Numbered from the stretch's first letter, positions 1-9,774 are shown. The stretch: 17,979 nt of DNA from JBFWQM01 sp050249455 (GCA_050249455.1 JBFWQM010000097.1:1-17979); one strand, 5' to 3'. The notes: generated from the letters alone by a model not told the origin. Made by a program: numbers and translations.

Positions 1-2556
<2,556 letters not shown>

Positions 2557-2681
2557 GACTTCAGGCGCCGCGGGCCTGTCCACAACGCCAGGAGACACGT
2601 GCAGGGCGCCGCCGGTGGGGCTAGGATACCGGTGGGGAACACGGATTTCCCTTTCGGTCAGAACGGGTGAGTAGCTGGACC

Positions 2682-3155
2682 ATGGACGATATCCCGATGA
2701 CGGTCGACGGATACAACCGGATCGAGAGCGAGCTTCGCCGGCTGAAGACCGTGGAGCGGCCCGAGATCATCAAGGCGCTGGCCGCGGCGCGCGAGCACGG
2801 CGACCTCGCCGAGAATGCCGAATACCAGGCCGCGCGCGAGCGCCAGGCGTTCATCGAGGGCCGCGTGATGGAGCTCGAGGACAAGATCCGCCGCGCCAAG
2901 GTCATCGACGTCAACAACCTGCGCGGCAAGGACATCAAGTTCGGCGCCAAGGTGAAGGTGGTCGATGAGGACACCGACGACGAGAAGACCTACATGATCG
3001 TCGGCGAGGACGAGGCCGACATCAAGTCGGGCCGCCTGTCCATCACCTCCCCGCTCGCCCGCGCCCTGATCGGCAAGCAGGCCGGCGACAGCGTCGAGGT
3101 CATGACCCCCAACGGCACCAAGTCCTACGAGATACTGAAGGTCAGCTACAAGTAG
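2682..3155 (+). CDS. greA: Transcription elongation factor GreA
   Basis: GreA binds the RNA polymerase secondary channel and stimulates cleavage of backtracked transcripts. The 157-residue product has the family's usual length and layout: an N-terminal antiparallel coiled coil (about residues 1-75) with the acidic tip motif EHGDLAENAEYQAA, whose Asp and Glu are the residues delivered to the polymerase active site, then a C-terminal FKBP-like domain (ITSPLARALIGKQAGDSVEV). I start at the ATG at 2682 because MDDIPMT matches the conserved MxxIPMT opening of alphaproteobacterial GreA. A GTG at 2667 and an ATG at 2697 are in frame, and GGGTGAG about 10 bases upstream can serve as ribosome binding site. 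It lies in the same direction as carB and is followed by a hairpin likely to be its terminator. Confidence 0.96.
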   Translation: MDDIPMTVDGYNRIESELRRLKTVERPEIIKALAAAREHGDLAENAEYQAARERQAFIEGRVMELEDKIRRAKVIDVNNLRGKDIKFGAKVKVVDEDTDDEKTYMIVGEDEADIKSGRLSITSPLARALIGKQAGDSVEVMTPNGTKSYEILKVSYK

Positions 3156-3180
3156 CCGGCGCAACGCAGCGCCTGCCCGC

Positions 3181-3209
3181 GGGCGGACCCTGGGTCCGCC
3201 CGTTGCGTT
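3181..3209 (+). terminator. Probable intrinsic terminator of greA
   Basis: Starting 26 bases after the greA stop there is a near-perfect GC-rich inverted repeat (GGGCGGAC / GTCCGCCC, pairing up to 10 bp with a very small loop) followed by TTGCGTT. An outer arm GCAACG at 3161-3166 can also pair with CGTTGC at 3201-3206. The T-tract is weak, so termination may be partial. Confidence 0.5.
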
Positions 3210-3240
3210 AGGTAATCCTGTGTTTCTAGAGCCAGGGCCT

Positions 3241-3336
3241 CCCACCTCACCCTCCCCATAGCTTCGCAATGGGTCCCCTCCCTCTCCGCCCTCTTAGGGG
3301 GGAGAGGGTGCGAGCAAAGCGAGCGGGTGAGGTGGG
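3241..3336. repeat. Palindromic intergenic repeat (REP/RUP-like unit)
   Basis: A 96-bp unit is bounded by a perfect 12-bp inverted repeat: CCCACCTCACCC at 3241-3252 and GGGTGAGGTGGG at 3325-3336. Inside it is a second inverted repeat, CCCTCTCC at 3280-3287 with GGAGAGGG at 3301-3308. The text between includes GCGAGCAAAGCGAGCGGG, a wording I recall from dispersed intergenic palindromes in many proteobacterial genomes. It sits between the convergent ends of greA and the Lrp gene, a typical spot for such elements. There is only one copy in this window, so its repeat status is inferred. Confidence 0.55.
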
Positions 3337-3390
3337 CGGCCGCCGGCGTCCGACCAGGAACGGGATCGAGAGCGCAACGCGCCTGACGGG

Positions 3391-3891
3391 CTACCCCTCC
3401 ACCGCCTCCGGCGCGTCGAGGAGCTCGATCGGCACCCCCGGCAGGTGCTTGGCCGAGCGGATGGCGAGCGCCGACTTGACCACGCGGACGTTGGGGGCGG
3501 CGGTCAGGCGGGTGGTCAGGAAGCGCTGGTAGGCGTCCCAGTCCTCCGCCGCGATGCGCAGCAGGAAGTCCATCTCGCCGGCCAGCATGTGGCACTCGCG
3601 CACCTCCGGCCACGACGCGACCAGGGTCTCGAAGGCGGTCAGGTCGACCTCGGCCTGGCTGTGCAGGCCGACATGGGCGAACACGCTGACGCCGAAACCC
3701 AGCGCCTCCGGGTTCAGCTCCGCGTGGTACCCGCGGATGCATCCCGCGTCCTCAAGCTGGCGCACCCGGCGCAGGCAGGGCGGCGGCGAGATGCCGGCGC
3801 GGCGCGCCAGCTCCACGTTGGTGATGCGGCCGTTTTCTTGCAAATCGCGGAGGATGCGGATATCGATGCGGTCGAGCTTGACGCGCGCCAT
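3391..3891 (-). CDS. Lrp/AsnC family transcriptional regulator
   Basis: A 166-residue protein of the usual Lrp/AsnC size. The N-terminal winged helix-turn-helix (about residues 6-60; LDRIDIRILRDLQENGRITN then ELARRAGISPPPCLRRVRQL) is followed by a RAM effector-binding and oligomerisation domain (about 68-145, with the ligand-loop wording GEMDFLLRI). Such proteins bind DNA as dimers to octamers and respond to amino acids or related metabolites; the ligand cannot be read here. The ATG at 3891 gives the standard MARVKLDRID opening. It is divergent from the ELM1-family gene, and the 114-bp gap contains a 13-bp palindrome that could be an operator for both directions. In Sinorhizobium, as I recall, an Lrp-type gene also lies next to trxB-lsrB, so this placement looks conserved. 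Confidence 0.93.
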   Translation of the reverse strand: MARVKLDRIDIRILRDLQENGRITNVELARRAGISPPPCLRRVRQLEDAGCIRGYHAELNPEALGFGVSVFAHVGLHSQAEVDLTAFETLVASWPEVRECHMLAGEMDFLLRIAAEDWDAYQRFLTTRLTAAPNVRVVKSALAIRSAKHLPGVPIELLDAPEAVEG

Positions 3892-3926
3892 GCCCCTGTC
3901 TCTGAACCTTGCGGGTTTGTGATCCT

Positions 3927-3978
3927 TACGCGTGCGCCGCGTGAGAAACGATATTACCAGCTTTCGAAATAATATTTC
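3927..3978. promoter_or_regulatory. Divergent regulatory region with two dyads (candidate Lrp-family operator)
   Basis: The gap between the divergent lrp-like gene and the ELM1-family gene is conspicuously AT-rich for this genome. It holds a perfect 13-bp palindrome, GAAATAATATTTC (3966-3978), 28 bp upstream of the ELM1 start, and a second dyad ACGCG-N5-CGCGT at 3928-3942. Lrp/AsnC proteins commonly autoregulate through AT-rich palindromes in their own divergent promoter. The assignment to this regulator is inference from position. Confidence 0.4.
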
Positions 3979-4005
3979 AATCGCCGGCCGGCCAGGGCGG
4001 CGGTG

Positions 4006-5001
4006 ATGCCACCGCCCATCACCTGGGTCGTCACCGACGGCAAGGCCGGCATGGAAAGCCAGTGCCTGGGCCTGGCCGAGGCGCTCGGCGTCGCCCCAAC
4101 CGTTAAGCGGATCAGCCCGCGGCTGCCGTGGCGGCTGCTGCCGCCGCCGCTGTGGCTCGCCCCGCTCGCCGCGCCCGGGGGCGACGGCGACCGGCTGGCC
4201 TCGCCGTGGCCGGACCTCCTTATCGCGACCGGGCGGCAGACCGTGGCGCCGGCCGCCGCGATCCGCCGTGCCGCGCGCGGGGCGACCTTCGCAGTCCAGA
4301 TCCAGGATCCCGGCGTGCCGCCCGACCGGTTCGACCTTGTCGTCGCGCCGGCGCACGACGGCCTGGCCGGGCCCAACGTCATCGCGACCCTGGGCGCGCT
4401 GCATCGAGTCACGCGCGCGCGGCTGGACGCGGCGGCGGCGCGGCTGGCGCCGGCGGTCGCGCACCTGCCGCACCCGCGGGTCGCCGTCCTGGTCGGCGGG
4501 CCGAACCGGCACTACCGGATGGACGCCGCGGCGGTTGAACGGCTGGCGGCCGACCTGGCGCGGCTGGCGCGCACGGCGGGCGCGGGGCTGCTCGTCACGC
4601 CGTCGCGGCGTACCGGCGCCGCGGCGGAGGCGACCCTGCGCCGTGTCCTCGAGCCGGTTCCATCCCTGGTGTGGGACGGCAGCGGCGAGAACCCCTATTT
4701 CGGCTTCCTCGGCCTCGCGGACGCGGTCGTCGTCACCGCCGATTCGGTCAACATGGCGTGCGAGGCGGCGGCCACCGGCAAGCCGGTCCACGTCGTTGCG
4801 CTGGACGGCGGGTCGGCGAAGTTCGACCGCTTCCACGCCGCGCTGCGCGAACGCGGCATCGCGCGGCCGTTCGACGGCACGCTGGCGGCGTGGACCTATC
4901 CGCCGCTCGACGAGACCGCGCGGGTGGCCGCGGCAATCCGCGCGCGGGCAACCGGATTGAATTTTCCCGACCTGGAGCCTACAACCGAAACAGGGGCCTG
5001 A
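4006..5001 (+). CDS. ELM1-family (DUF1022) protein, putative GT-B-like glycosyltransferase
   Basis: The 331-residue product matches the 'mitochondrial fission ELM1' family of alphaproteobacteria and plants by its motifs: VVTDGKAGMESQCLGLAEAL at the N-terminus (8-27), QIQDPG (98-103), VLVGGPNRHYR (161-171), TPSRRTG (198-204) and ENPYFGFLGLADAVVVTADS (228-247) followed by NMACEAAATGKPV. The last block resembles the donor-binding end of GT-B glycosyltransferases, so a sugar-transfer role is plausible but unproven; the plant member is known only from its mitochondrial morphology phenotype. I prefer the ATG at 4006 over the overlapping GTG at 4003. No signal peptide or membrane segment is evident. 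It is the first gene of a tight series: the oxygenase gene starts three bases after its stop, which points to one transcript. Confidence 0.85.
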   Translation: MPPPITWVVTDGKAGMESQCLGLAEALGVAPTVKRISPRLPWRLLPPPLWLAPLAAPGGDGDRLASPWPDLLIATGRQTVAPAAAIRRAARGATFAVQIQDPGVPPDRFDLVVAPAHDGLAGPNVIATLGALHRVTRARLDAAAARLAPAVAHLPHPRVAVLVGGPNRHYRMDAAAVERLAADLARLARTAGAGLLVTPSRRTGAAAEATLRRVLEPVPSLVWDGSGENPYFGFLGLADAVVVTADSVNMACEAAATGKPVHVVALDGGSAKFDRFHAALRERGIARPFDGTLAAWTYPPLDETARVAAAIRARATGLNFPDLEPTTETGA

Positions 5002-5004
5002 GCG

Positions 5005-5646
5005 GTGGAAGCGCTGACGGACATGCCGATCCTGAACCTCGATTCGCTGCGCGCCACGCCGCTGGCGCGCGAGCCGTACGAGCACGTCATCGTCCCCGGC
5101 TTCGTCGACGCGGCCGCGCTCGACCGCATCGAGGCCGACTTCCCGCCGATCGACAGGCCCGGCAGCTTTCCGCTCGACGGGCTGGACTGCGGCCCCGGCT
5201 TCGCGGCGCTGATCGAGGCGCTGCGCGGCCCCGACTGCACGGCCGCGTTCGCCGACAAGTTCGGCGTCGACCTCGCCGGACGCCCGACGATGGTGACGGT
5301 GCGCGGCCAGGCGCAGCTCAAGGACGGGCGCATCCACACCGATTCGAAGGACAAGATCATCACCGTCCTGGTCTACATGAACGGGCCGTGGGACGCCGAG
5401 GGCGGCCGGCTGCGCATCCTGCGCTCGGCCACCGACCTGGAGGACTACGCCGCCGAGGTGCCGCCGGTGCGCGGCACGCTGCTCGCCTTCCTGCGCAGCG
5501 ACCGCTCGTTCCACGGCCACAAGCCGTTCGTCGGCCAGCGCCGCATCATCCAGCTCAACTGGGTCACCAGCGACGACGTCGTGAAGCGCGAGAAGTTCCG
5601 CCACGGCGTGTCGGCGTGGCTCAAGCGCCTGCGACGGGCCGCCTGA
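5005..5646 (+). CDS. 2-oxoglutarate/Fe(II)-dependent oxygenase family protein
   Basis: A 213-residue protein with the double-stranded beta-helix signature of the prolyl-4-hydroxylase-like oxygenases: the metal-binding HxD in RIHTDSKDK (His111, Asp113), the distal histidine in SFHGHKPF (His170 or His172), and a 2-oxoglutarate-binding Arg in GQRRIIQLNW (179-180). Between them lie YMNGPWDAEGGRLRIL and the RGTLLAFLRSD strand, both typical. Members hydroxylate proteins, small molecules or sugars; nothing here names the substrate. The start could be the GTG at 5005 (AGGGG 7-10 bases upstream) or the ATG at 5023; PILNLDSLRATPL follows either. It is tightly packed between the ELM1-family gene (3 bp) and the 636-residue unknown (10 bp), so the three are probably co-expressed. 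Confidence 0.87.
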   Translation: MEALTDMPILNLDSLRATPLAREPYEHVIVPGFVDAAALDRIEADFPPIDRPGSFPLDGLDCGPGFAALIEALRGPDCTAAFADKFGVDLAGRPTMVTVRGQAQLKDGRIHTDSKDKIITVLVYMNGPWDAEGGRLRILRSATDLEDYAAEVPPVRGTLLAFLRSDRSFHGHKPFVGQRRIIQLNWVTSDDVVKREKFRHGVSAWLKRLRRAA

Positions 5647-5656
5647 CGCGACCGCG

Positions 5657-7567
5657 ATGGCGCTGCGCTTCGAGACCTTCAGCAACCAGACCGGCGGCAA
5701 CTGCCTGTTCAAGGCGCTGGGCCACCCGCTGGCCGCGCGCGCGGCCGGCCCACTGCTCGACCGCCTGGCGCGCGCGCGTCGGCTCGCCGTCTACGACCCG
5801 CACGGCAGCGTCGCCGCGCTGGCCGAGCTCTACAACCTGTCGCAGCTTCCCGTCGCGCACGTGTTCGTGCAGCGCGTCGGCGACGTAGGGCGCACGATCC
5901 TGGGCGTCGCGGCGCAACCGGTCACCGACCTTGCCGGCGCCGACGCCGACCTTCTCCTGGTCGCCGCGTTCGACGCCGACAAGCTGGTCGGCCACATCCG
6001 GCACCTGATCCCGGCGCGCGCCGAGGTGGTGACGCTCGACGCGCTGCGGCTGCCCGACGCGATGCTGTCGCGCCGGGATCGCTATCTCGACCCAATCAAC
6101 TTCGCGACCAACTTCGCCTTCTTCCGCGACGCCGACGGGCTGCACACGCGCATCGCCACCGCCAACTACTGGGCACGCTACGGCGCCGCCGGCGCGAGGC
6201 TGTGGTGCGCGCTGTTCGGCGAGTCGGGCGAGACACTGGCGGAGTGGGAGCAGGCGCTGGGCGCCGCCGAGGGCGCGGTGTCGATCGACAGCGCCGCCGT
6301 ACGCCGCCGCTTCGGCCTGGGCGAGTTCCGCGGCCAGCTGTTCGTCCACGCCACCGGCATCGTCGGCCACGATACGGTGAAGTACGCGCTCGACACCTAC
6401 TCCGACGACGGGGTCGAGCTGTCGTGCACGCACGACGCCAATTCGTGGCCCGCGGACTTCTACGCCGGCCTGCCGGCGCCCGACGCGGGCGAGCGGGTGA
6501 CCCTGTGGGTGCAGAACTCGCACCCCTGCCCGATCCCGGCCGGCGCCTTCGGGCTCAACGTGATGGGTCGCGAGGCGGTCGCCACGCTGGCCGCCGAGGT
6601 CCCGCCGTTCGGCACGCGCGTGATCGACGTCGCCGACCTCCTGCCCGACGCGCGCTGGCCGCAGCAGATCGAGGTGCGCGCCGGCAAGCACGCGGTGCGC
6701 CCGCGCTACGAGATCCTGCGGACCGGCGGGCGGCGGCGCATCGCGCACGTCAACGTGGAGCGCACCGACCTGGCGCCCGACCCGGCGATCGCCGACCTCG
6801 CCAACCTGCTCGGCAAGTCGTTCATCCTGCCGGCGCCGATCCTGCCGCCGGCGCGCTGGCGCAGCGTGGCGCTGCCCACCCCGATGGCGACGACCCAGGC
6901 GGACCTGCCGATCGCCGCCATCGTCGTCGACGGCTCGGGGCGCGAGCTGGCGCGCCGTCGGCTGGGCGTGCTGCCGCGCGGCCACGCCACCGCGATCGAC
7001 CTGACGGCGCTGGCGGGTGACGCCGGCGGGCTGCCGTCCGGCTTCGGCCATGTCGAGCTGGTCTACGACTTCGCCGACGGCGGCGGCGCTGACGGCTGGC
7101 TGCACGGTCTGTTCCGCTACGTCGATCGCGAGTCGGGGCACGCCGCCGACACCAGCTTCGGCGCCCACATCTTCAACACCGTGATGACCTTCCGCAACGA
7201 GCCGCAGTCCTACAGCGGCCCGGCGCCGGGGCTGTCGACGCGTCTCTATCTGCGCGTCGGCGCGGCGCCGCTGGACACGCTGTGCCATCTGATCTACCCG
7301 GCCTCCACCCCCTGGCACGCGCAGTCGGAGACGGAGATCACCCTGCGCGACGGCGACGGCAACGACGTGGCGCAGCGGCGCATCGCCATTCCATGCGGCG
7401 GTTCCTACCTGTGGCGCGTGAACGAGACGTTCGACCGCGGCGAGCGGGCGCGCGCCGGCGACCGCGCCTTCGTGGTCGTGCGCGACCGCATTTGCCGCCT
7501 GTTCGGCTATCATGGCCTGACGAACGGACACGGCGCGTTCAGCCTGGACCACATGTTCGGGTTCTGA
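5657..7567 (+). CDS. Conserved-looking 636-residue protein of unknown function
   Basis: I do not recognise a named family. The first 130 or so residues read like a Rossmann-type fold with alternating strands and helices: RRLAVYDPHG, VAHVFVQRVGDVGRTILG, ADLLLVAAFDADKLVGHIRH, AEVVTLDALRLP. This resembles the nucleotide-binding domain that often precedes acyl- or methyl-transfer modules. The remaining 500 residues look beta-rich, with motifs that appear constrained: YLDPINFATNFAFFRD, TANYWARYGA, CTHDANSWPADFYAGL, TMTFRN-like VMTFRNEPQSY, and a C-terminus LFGYHGLTNGHGAFSLDHMF. No signal peptide or membrane segment is apparent. Strong GC-rich codon bias continuous with its neighbours and 10-bp and 30-bp gaps to the oxygenase and trxB support a real gene. 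A role in glycan or surface modification is only a guess from its neighbours. Confidence 0.85.
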   Translation: MALRFETFSNQTGGNCLFKALGHPLAARAAGPLLDRLARARRLAVYDPHGSVAALAELYNLSQLPVAHVFVQRVGDVGRTILGVAAQPVTDLAGADADLLLVAAFDADKLVGHIRHLIPARAEVVTLDALRLPDAMLSRRDRYLDPINFATNFAFFRDADGLHTRIATANYWARYGAAGARLWCALFGESGETLAEWEQALGAAEGAVSIDSAAVRRRFGLGEFRGQLFVHATGIVGHDTVKYALDTYSDDGVELSCTHDANSWPADFYAGLPAPDAGERVTLWVQNSHPCPIPAGAFGLNVMGREAVATLAAEVPPFGTRVIDVADLLPDARWPQQIEVRAGKHAVRPRYEILRTGGRRRIAHVNVERTDLAPDPAIADLANLLGKSFILPAPILPPARWRSVALPTPMATTQADLPIAAIVVDGSGRELARRRLGVLPRGHATAIDLTALAGDAGGLPSGFGHVELVYDFADGGGADGWLHGLFRYVDRESGHAADTSFGAHIFNTVMTFRNEPQSYSGPAPGLSTRLYLRVGAAPLDTLCHLIYPASTPWHAQSETEITLRDGDGNDVAQRRIAIPCGGSYLWRVNETFDRGERARAGDRAFVVVRDRICRLFGYHGLTNGHGAFSLDHMFGF

Positions 7568-7597
7568 GTTCCCGCCAAATGCAGTAGAAGTGGTGCC

Positions 7598-8572
7598 ATG
7601 GCACAGACCCATCGCGTGCGCGTCCTGATCATCGGCTCGGGGCCGGCGGGCTACACCGCGGCGATCTACACCGCGCGCGCCGCGCTGCAGCCGATGCTGG
7701 TCACCGGCATGGCGCTCGGCGGGCAGATGAGCATCACCACCGACGTGGAGAACTTCCCCGGCTTCGCCGACGTCATCCAGGGCCCCTGGCTGATGGAGCA
7801 GATGCACGCCCAGGCCGAGGCCGTCGGCACCCGCATGGTCAGCGACCTTATCGTCAAGGTCGACCTGTCGGCGCGGCCGTTCCGCTGCGTCGGCGACGGC
7901 GGCGACGAATACCTGGCCGATGCGCTGATCGTCGCCACCGGCGCGCAGGCGCGCTGGCTGGGCCTGCCCAGCGAGCACAAGTTCCAGGGCTTCGGCGTGT
8001 CCGCCTGCGCCACCTGCGACGGCTTCTTCTACCGCGGCAAGGAGGTCGCGGTGGTCGGCGGCGGCAACACCGCGGTGGAGGAGGCGCTCTACCTCACCAA
8101 CCACGCGACCAAGGTGACCCTGATCCACCGCCGCGACAGCTTGCGCGCCGAGCGCATCATGCAGGAGCGGCTGAAGCGCAACCCCAAGATCGCGCTGGTG
8201 TGGAACACGGTGGTCGACGAGGTGAAGGGCAAGGACGACCCGCTGCAGGTCACCGGACTGACCTTGCGCGACGTCGGCACCGGCGCGACGCGCGACATGG
8301 CGGTCGACGGGCTGTTCATCGCGATCGGCCACGTGCCGGCGACGGCGCTGTTCGCCGGCCAGCTTGACATGGACGCGGAAGGCTACGTCGTGACCCGCCC
8401 CGGCAGCACCGTCACCAACGTGCCCGGCGTCTTCGCCGCCGGCGACGTGCAGGACAAGATTTTCCGCCAGGCGGTCACCGCCGCCGGCAGCGGCTGCATG
8501 GCCGCGCTGGAGGCCGAGAAGTACCTCGCCCACCTCGACGACGCCGGGGGCGTCGCCAGCGCGGCGCAGTAG
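7598..8572 (+). CDS. trxB: Thioredoxin reductase (NADPH)
   Basis: Reduces thioredoxin with NADPH through FAD and a redox disulfide, feeding the cytoplasmic thiol-reducing system. The 324-residue protein is of standard low-molecular-weight TrxR length. Visible: the FAD dinucleotide motif GSGPAG (13-18), GGQM and ENFPGF (41-55), the catalytic CATC pair (Cys137, Cys140) followed by DG, the NADPH motif GGGNTA (154-159) with HRR (177-179) for the 2'-phosphate, and the C-terminal FAD motif FAAGDV with RQAVTAAGSGCMAA. The ATG at 7598 gives the usual MxxxHRVRVLIIGSGPAG start. It follows the 636-residue gene by 30 bp and precedes the LysR gene by 29 bp. A trxB-lysR pair is also what I recall from Sinorhizobium (trxB-lsrB). 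Confidence 0.97.
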   Translation: MAQTHRVRVLIIGSGPAGYTAAIYTARAALQPMLVTGMALGGQMSITTDVENFPGFADVIQGPWLMEQMHAQAEAVGTRMVSDLIVKVDLSARPFRCVGDGGDEYLADALIVATGAQARWLGLPSEHKFQGFGVSACATCDGFFYRGKEVAVVGGGNTAVEEALYLTNHATKVTLIHRRDSLRAERIMQERLKRNPKIALVWNTVVDEVKGKDDPLQVTGLTLRDVGTGATRDMAVDGLFIAIGHVPATALFAGQLDMDAEGYVVTRPGSTVTNVPGVFAAGDVQDKIFRQAVTAAGSGCMAALEAEKYLAHLDDAGGVASAAQ

Positions 8573-8601
8573 CCCGCCGCCGCCCTGCCGGGAGCGCCGC
8601 C

Positions 8602-9528
8602 GTGTCGGTCGTCGGAAACAAGGCCATGGACTGGGACAAGCTGCGGGTCTTCCACGCGGTCGCGGAAGCCGGCAGCTTCACCCACGCGGGCGACGTGCTG
8701 AACCTGTCGCAGTCCTCCGTCAGCCGCCAGATCAGCGCGCTGGAGCGCAGCCTGAACACCGCATTGTTCCACCGCCACGCCCGCGGCCTCAAGCTGACCG
8801 AGCAGGGCGAGCTCCTGTACCGTACCGCGCGCGAGGTGTTCGCCAAGCTGGCGATGGTCGAGACCCTGGTCGCCGAATCGCGCGACCGGCCGAAGGGGCC
8901 GCTGCGGATCACCACCACGGTCGCGTTCGGCTCGATCTGGCTGACCGAGCGCATCCGCGAGTTCATCGAGGCCTACCCGGAGATCTCGGTCACCCTGATC
9001 GTGACGGACGAGGAGCTCGACCTGTCGATGGGCCAGGCCGACGTCGGCATCCGCATGACGCCGCCGCGCCAGGCCGACCTGGTCCAGCGCCACCTGATCA
9101 CCATGCACCACCGGGCCTATGCCTCGCCGGCCTACCTGAAGCGCTACGGTACGCCCAAGGCGCTGGAGGACCTCGACGCCCATCGTCTGATCGCCTACGA
9201 CGAGACGTTCCACCCGCCGTTCACCAACATCAACTGGCTGATCGAGGCGGGATCGCGCTCGGGCGGCGGACGCCAGCCGGTGCTGCGGGTCAACAACATC
9301 TACGCCATGTTCCGGGCTGCGGCCGGCGGGCTGGGCATCGCGCCGCTGCCCGACTACATGGCCAAGCTCGCGCTCGACCTCGAGCCGGTGCTGCCGAGCC
9401 TGGAAGGGCCGACGTTCGACGTGTATTTCGTCTACCCCGAGGAGCTGCGCCATTCGAAGCGCATCGCGGTCTTCCGCGACTTCCTGCTCGCCAAGATCGA
9501 TGAGGACCGGCGCGCCGAAGGCGCTTGA
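8602..9528 (+). CDS. lsrB: LysR-family transcriptional regulator, LsrB/VtlR type
   Basis: A 308-residue LysR-type regulator (300 if the ATG at 8626 is used). The winged helix-turn-helix is MDWDKLRVFHAVAEAGSFTH through LSQSSVSRQISALE, then LFHRHARGLKLTEQGELLYR, a wording very close to what I remember of rhizobial LsrB/VtlR. The effector-binding domain spans about residues 95-300 (RITTTVAFGSIWLTERIREF, VNNIYAMFRAAAGGLGIAPL). LsrB/VtlR proteins govern oxidative-stress and host-association genes and directly activate AbcR sRNAs in Brucella and Agrobacterium. The GTG at 8602 has GGGAG 8 bases upstream; the ATG at 8626 matches the family start better. The protein contains no cysteine, whereas S. 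meliloti LsrB is reported to sense oxidation through cysteines. Directly downstream are two AbcR-like sRNA genes. Confidence 0.92.
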   Translation: MSVVGNKAMDWDKLRVFHAVAEAGSFTHAGDVLNLSQSSVSRQISALERSLNTALFHRHARGLKLTEQGELLYRTAREVFAKLAMVETLVAESRDRPKGPLRITTTVAFGSIWLTERIREFIEAYPEISVTLIVTDEELDLSMGQADVGIRMTPPRQADLVQRHLITMHHRAYASPAYLKRYGTPKALEDLDAHRLIAYDETFHPPFTNINWLIEAGSRSGGGRQPVLRVNNIYAMFRAAAGGLGIAPLPDYMAKLALDLEPVLPSLEGPTFDVYFVYPEELRHSKRIAVFRDFLLAKIDEDRRAEGA

Positions 9529-9533
9529 TATGC

Positions 9534-9558
9534 ACCAACGCATGAGTGCAATGCAAAA
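9534..9558. promoter_or_regulatory. Dyad element related to those in both sRNA copies
   Basis: Just after the LysR stop, TGCAC-N10-GTGCA (9535-9554) encloses the core GCATGAGT that recurs in copy 1 (9619-9626) and, with one change (ACATGAGT), in copy 2. A LysR-type operator of interrupted-dyad form is one reading; a degenerate remnant of another sRNA copy is another. No protein footprint can be inferred from the sequence alone. Confidence 0.3.
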
Positions 9559-9601
9559 ATTAGGGTAGCGTCTATGCCCTATCCCTCCTATTTTTGGGTC
9601 A

Positions 9602-9774
9602 TGGATGTTGCAACGCAGCATGAGTTGCAGCAACGAGTTTCGCCCTGGCGCGTAGGCCGCGACGGGCACCGAGTTCCCGGATGCAAGGTCCGGGAAGGGG
9701 TCTTCGGACCCTACGTCTCCCAGACGTGAAGCCTCCCTGTTGACTTGCCGGGCCCTCGGGCCCGGCATTTTTTT
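9602..9774 (+). ncRNA. abcR: AbcR-like (alpha-r15) small RNA, copy 1
   Basis: A trans-acting riboregulator, by family, that base-pairs (with Hfq in rhizobia) near ribosome binding sites of ABC-transporter and other mRNAs. Hairpins in order: TGTTGCAAC/GTTGCAGCA (9606-9632 region), GCCC..CGCG/CGCG..GGGC (9642-9667), TTCCCGGA/TCCGGGAA (9674-9696), GGGTC-TTCG-GACCC (9698-9711), ACGTCT-CCC-AGACGT (9713-9727), then single-stranded GAAGCCTCCCTGTTGACTT and a terminator. The hairpin loop exposing CUCCC plus a second unpaired CCUCCC are the two anti-Shine-Dalgarno motifs typical of AbcR. A second copy lies 420 bp on, and the LysR/trxB neighbours match the rhizobial locus. The 5' end is uncertain: rhizobial AbcRs are about 115 nt, which would place it near 9660; I give the full conserved block. 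Confidence 0.8.
9747..9774 (+). terminator. Intrinsic terminator of sRNA copy 1
   Basis: GCCGGGCC-CTCG-GGCCCGGC (9747-9766), an 8-bp all-GC stem with a tetraloop, is followed by A and seven Ts. It is one of the strongest terminators in the window and defines the 3' end of the first sRNA. Confidence 0.93.
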
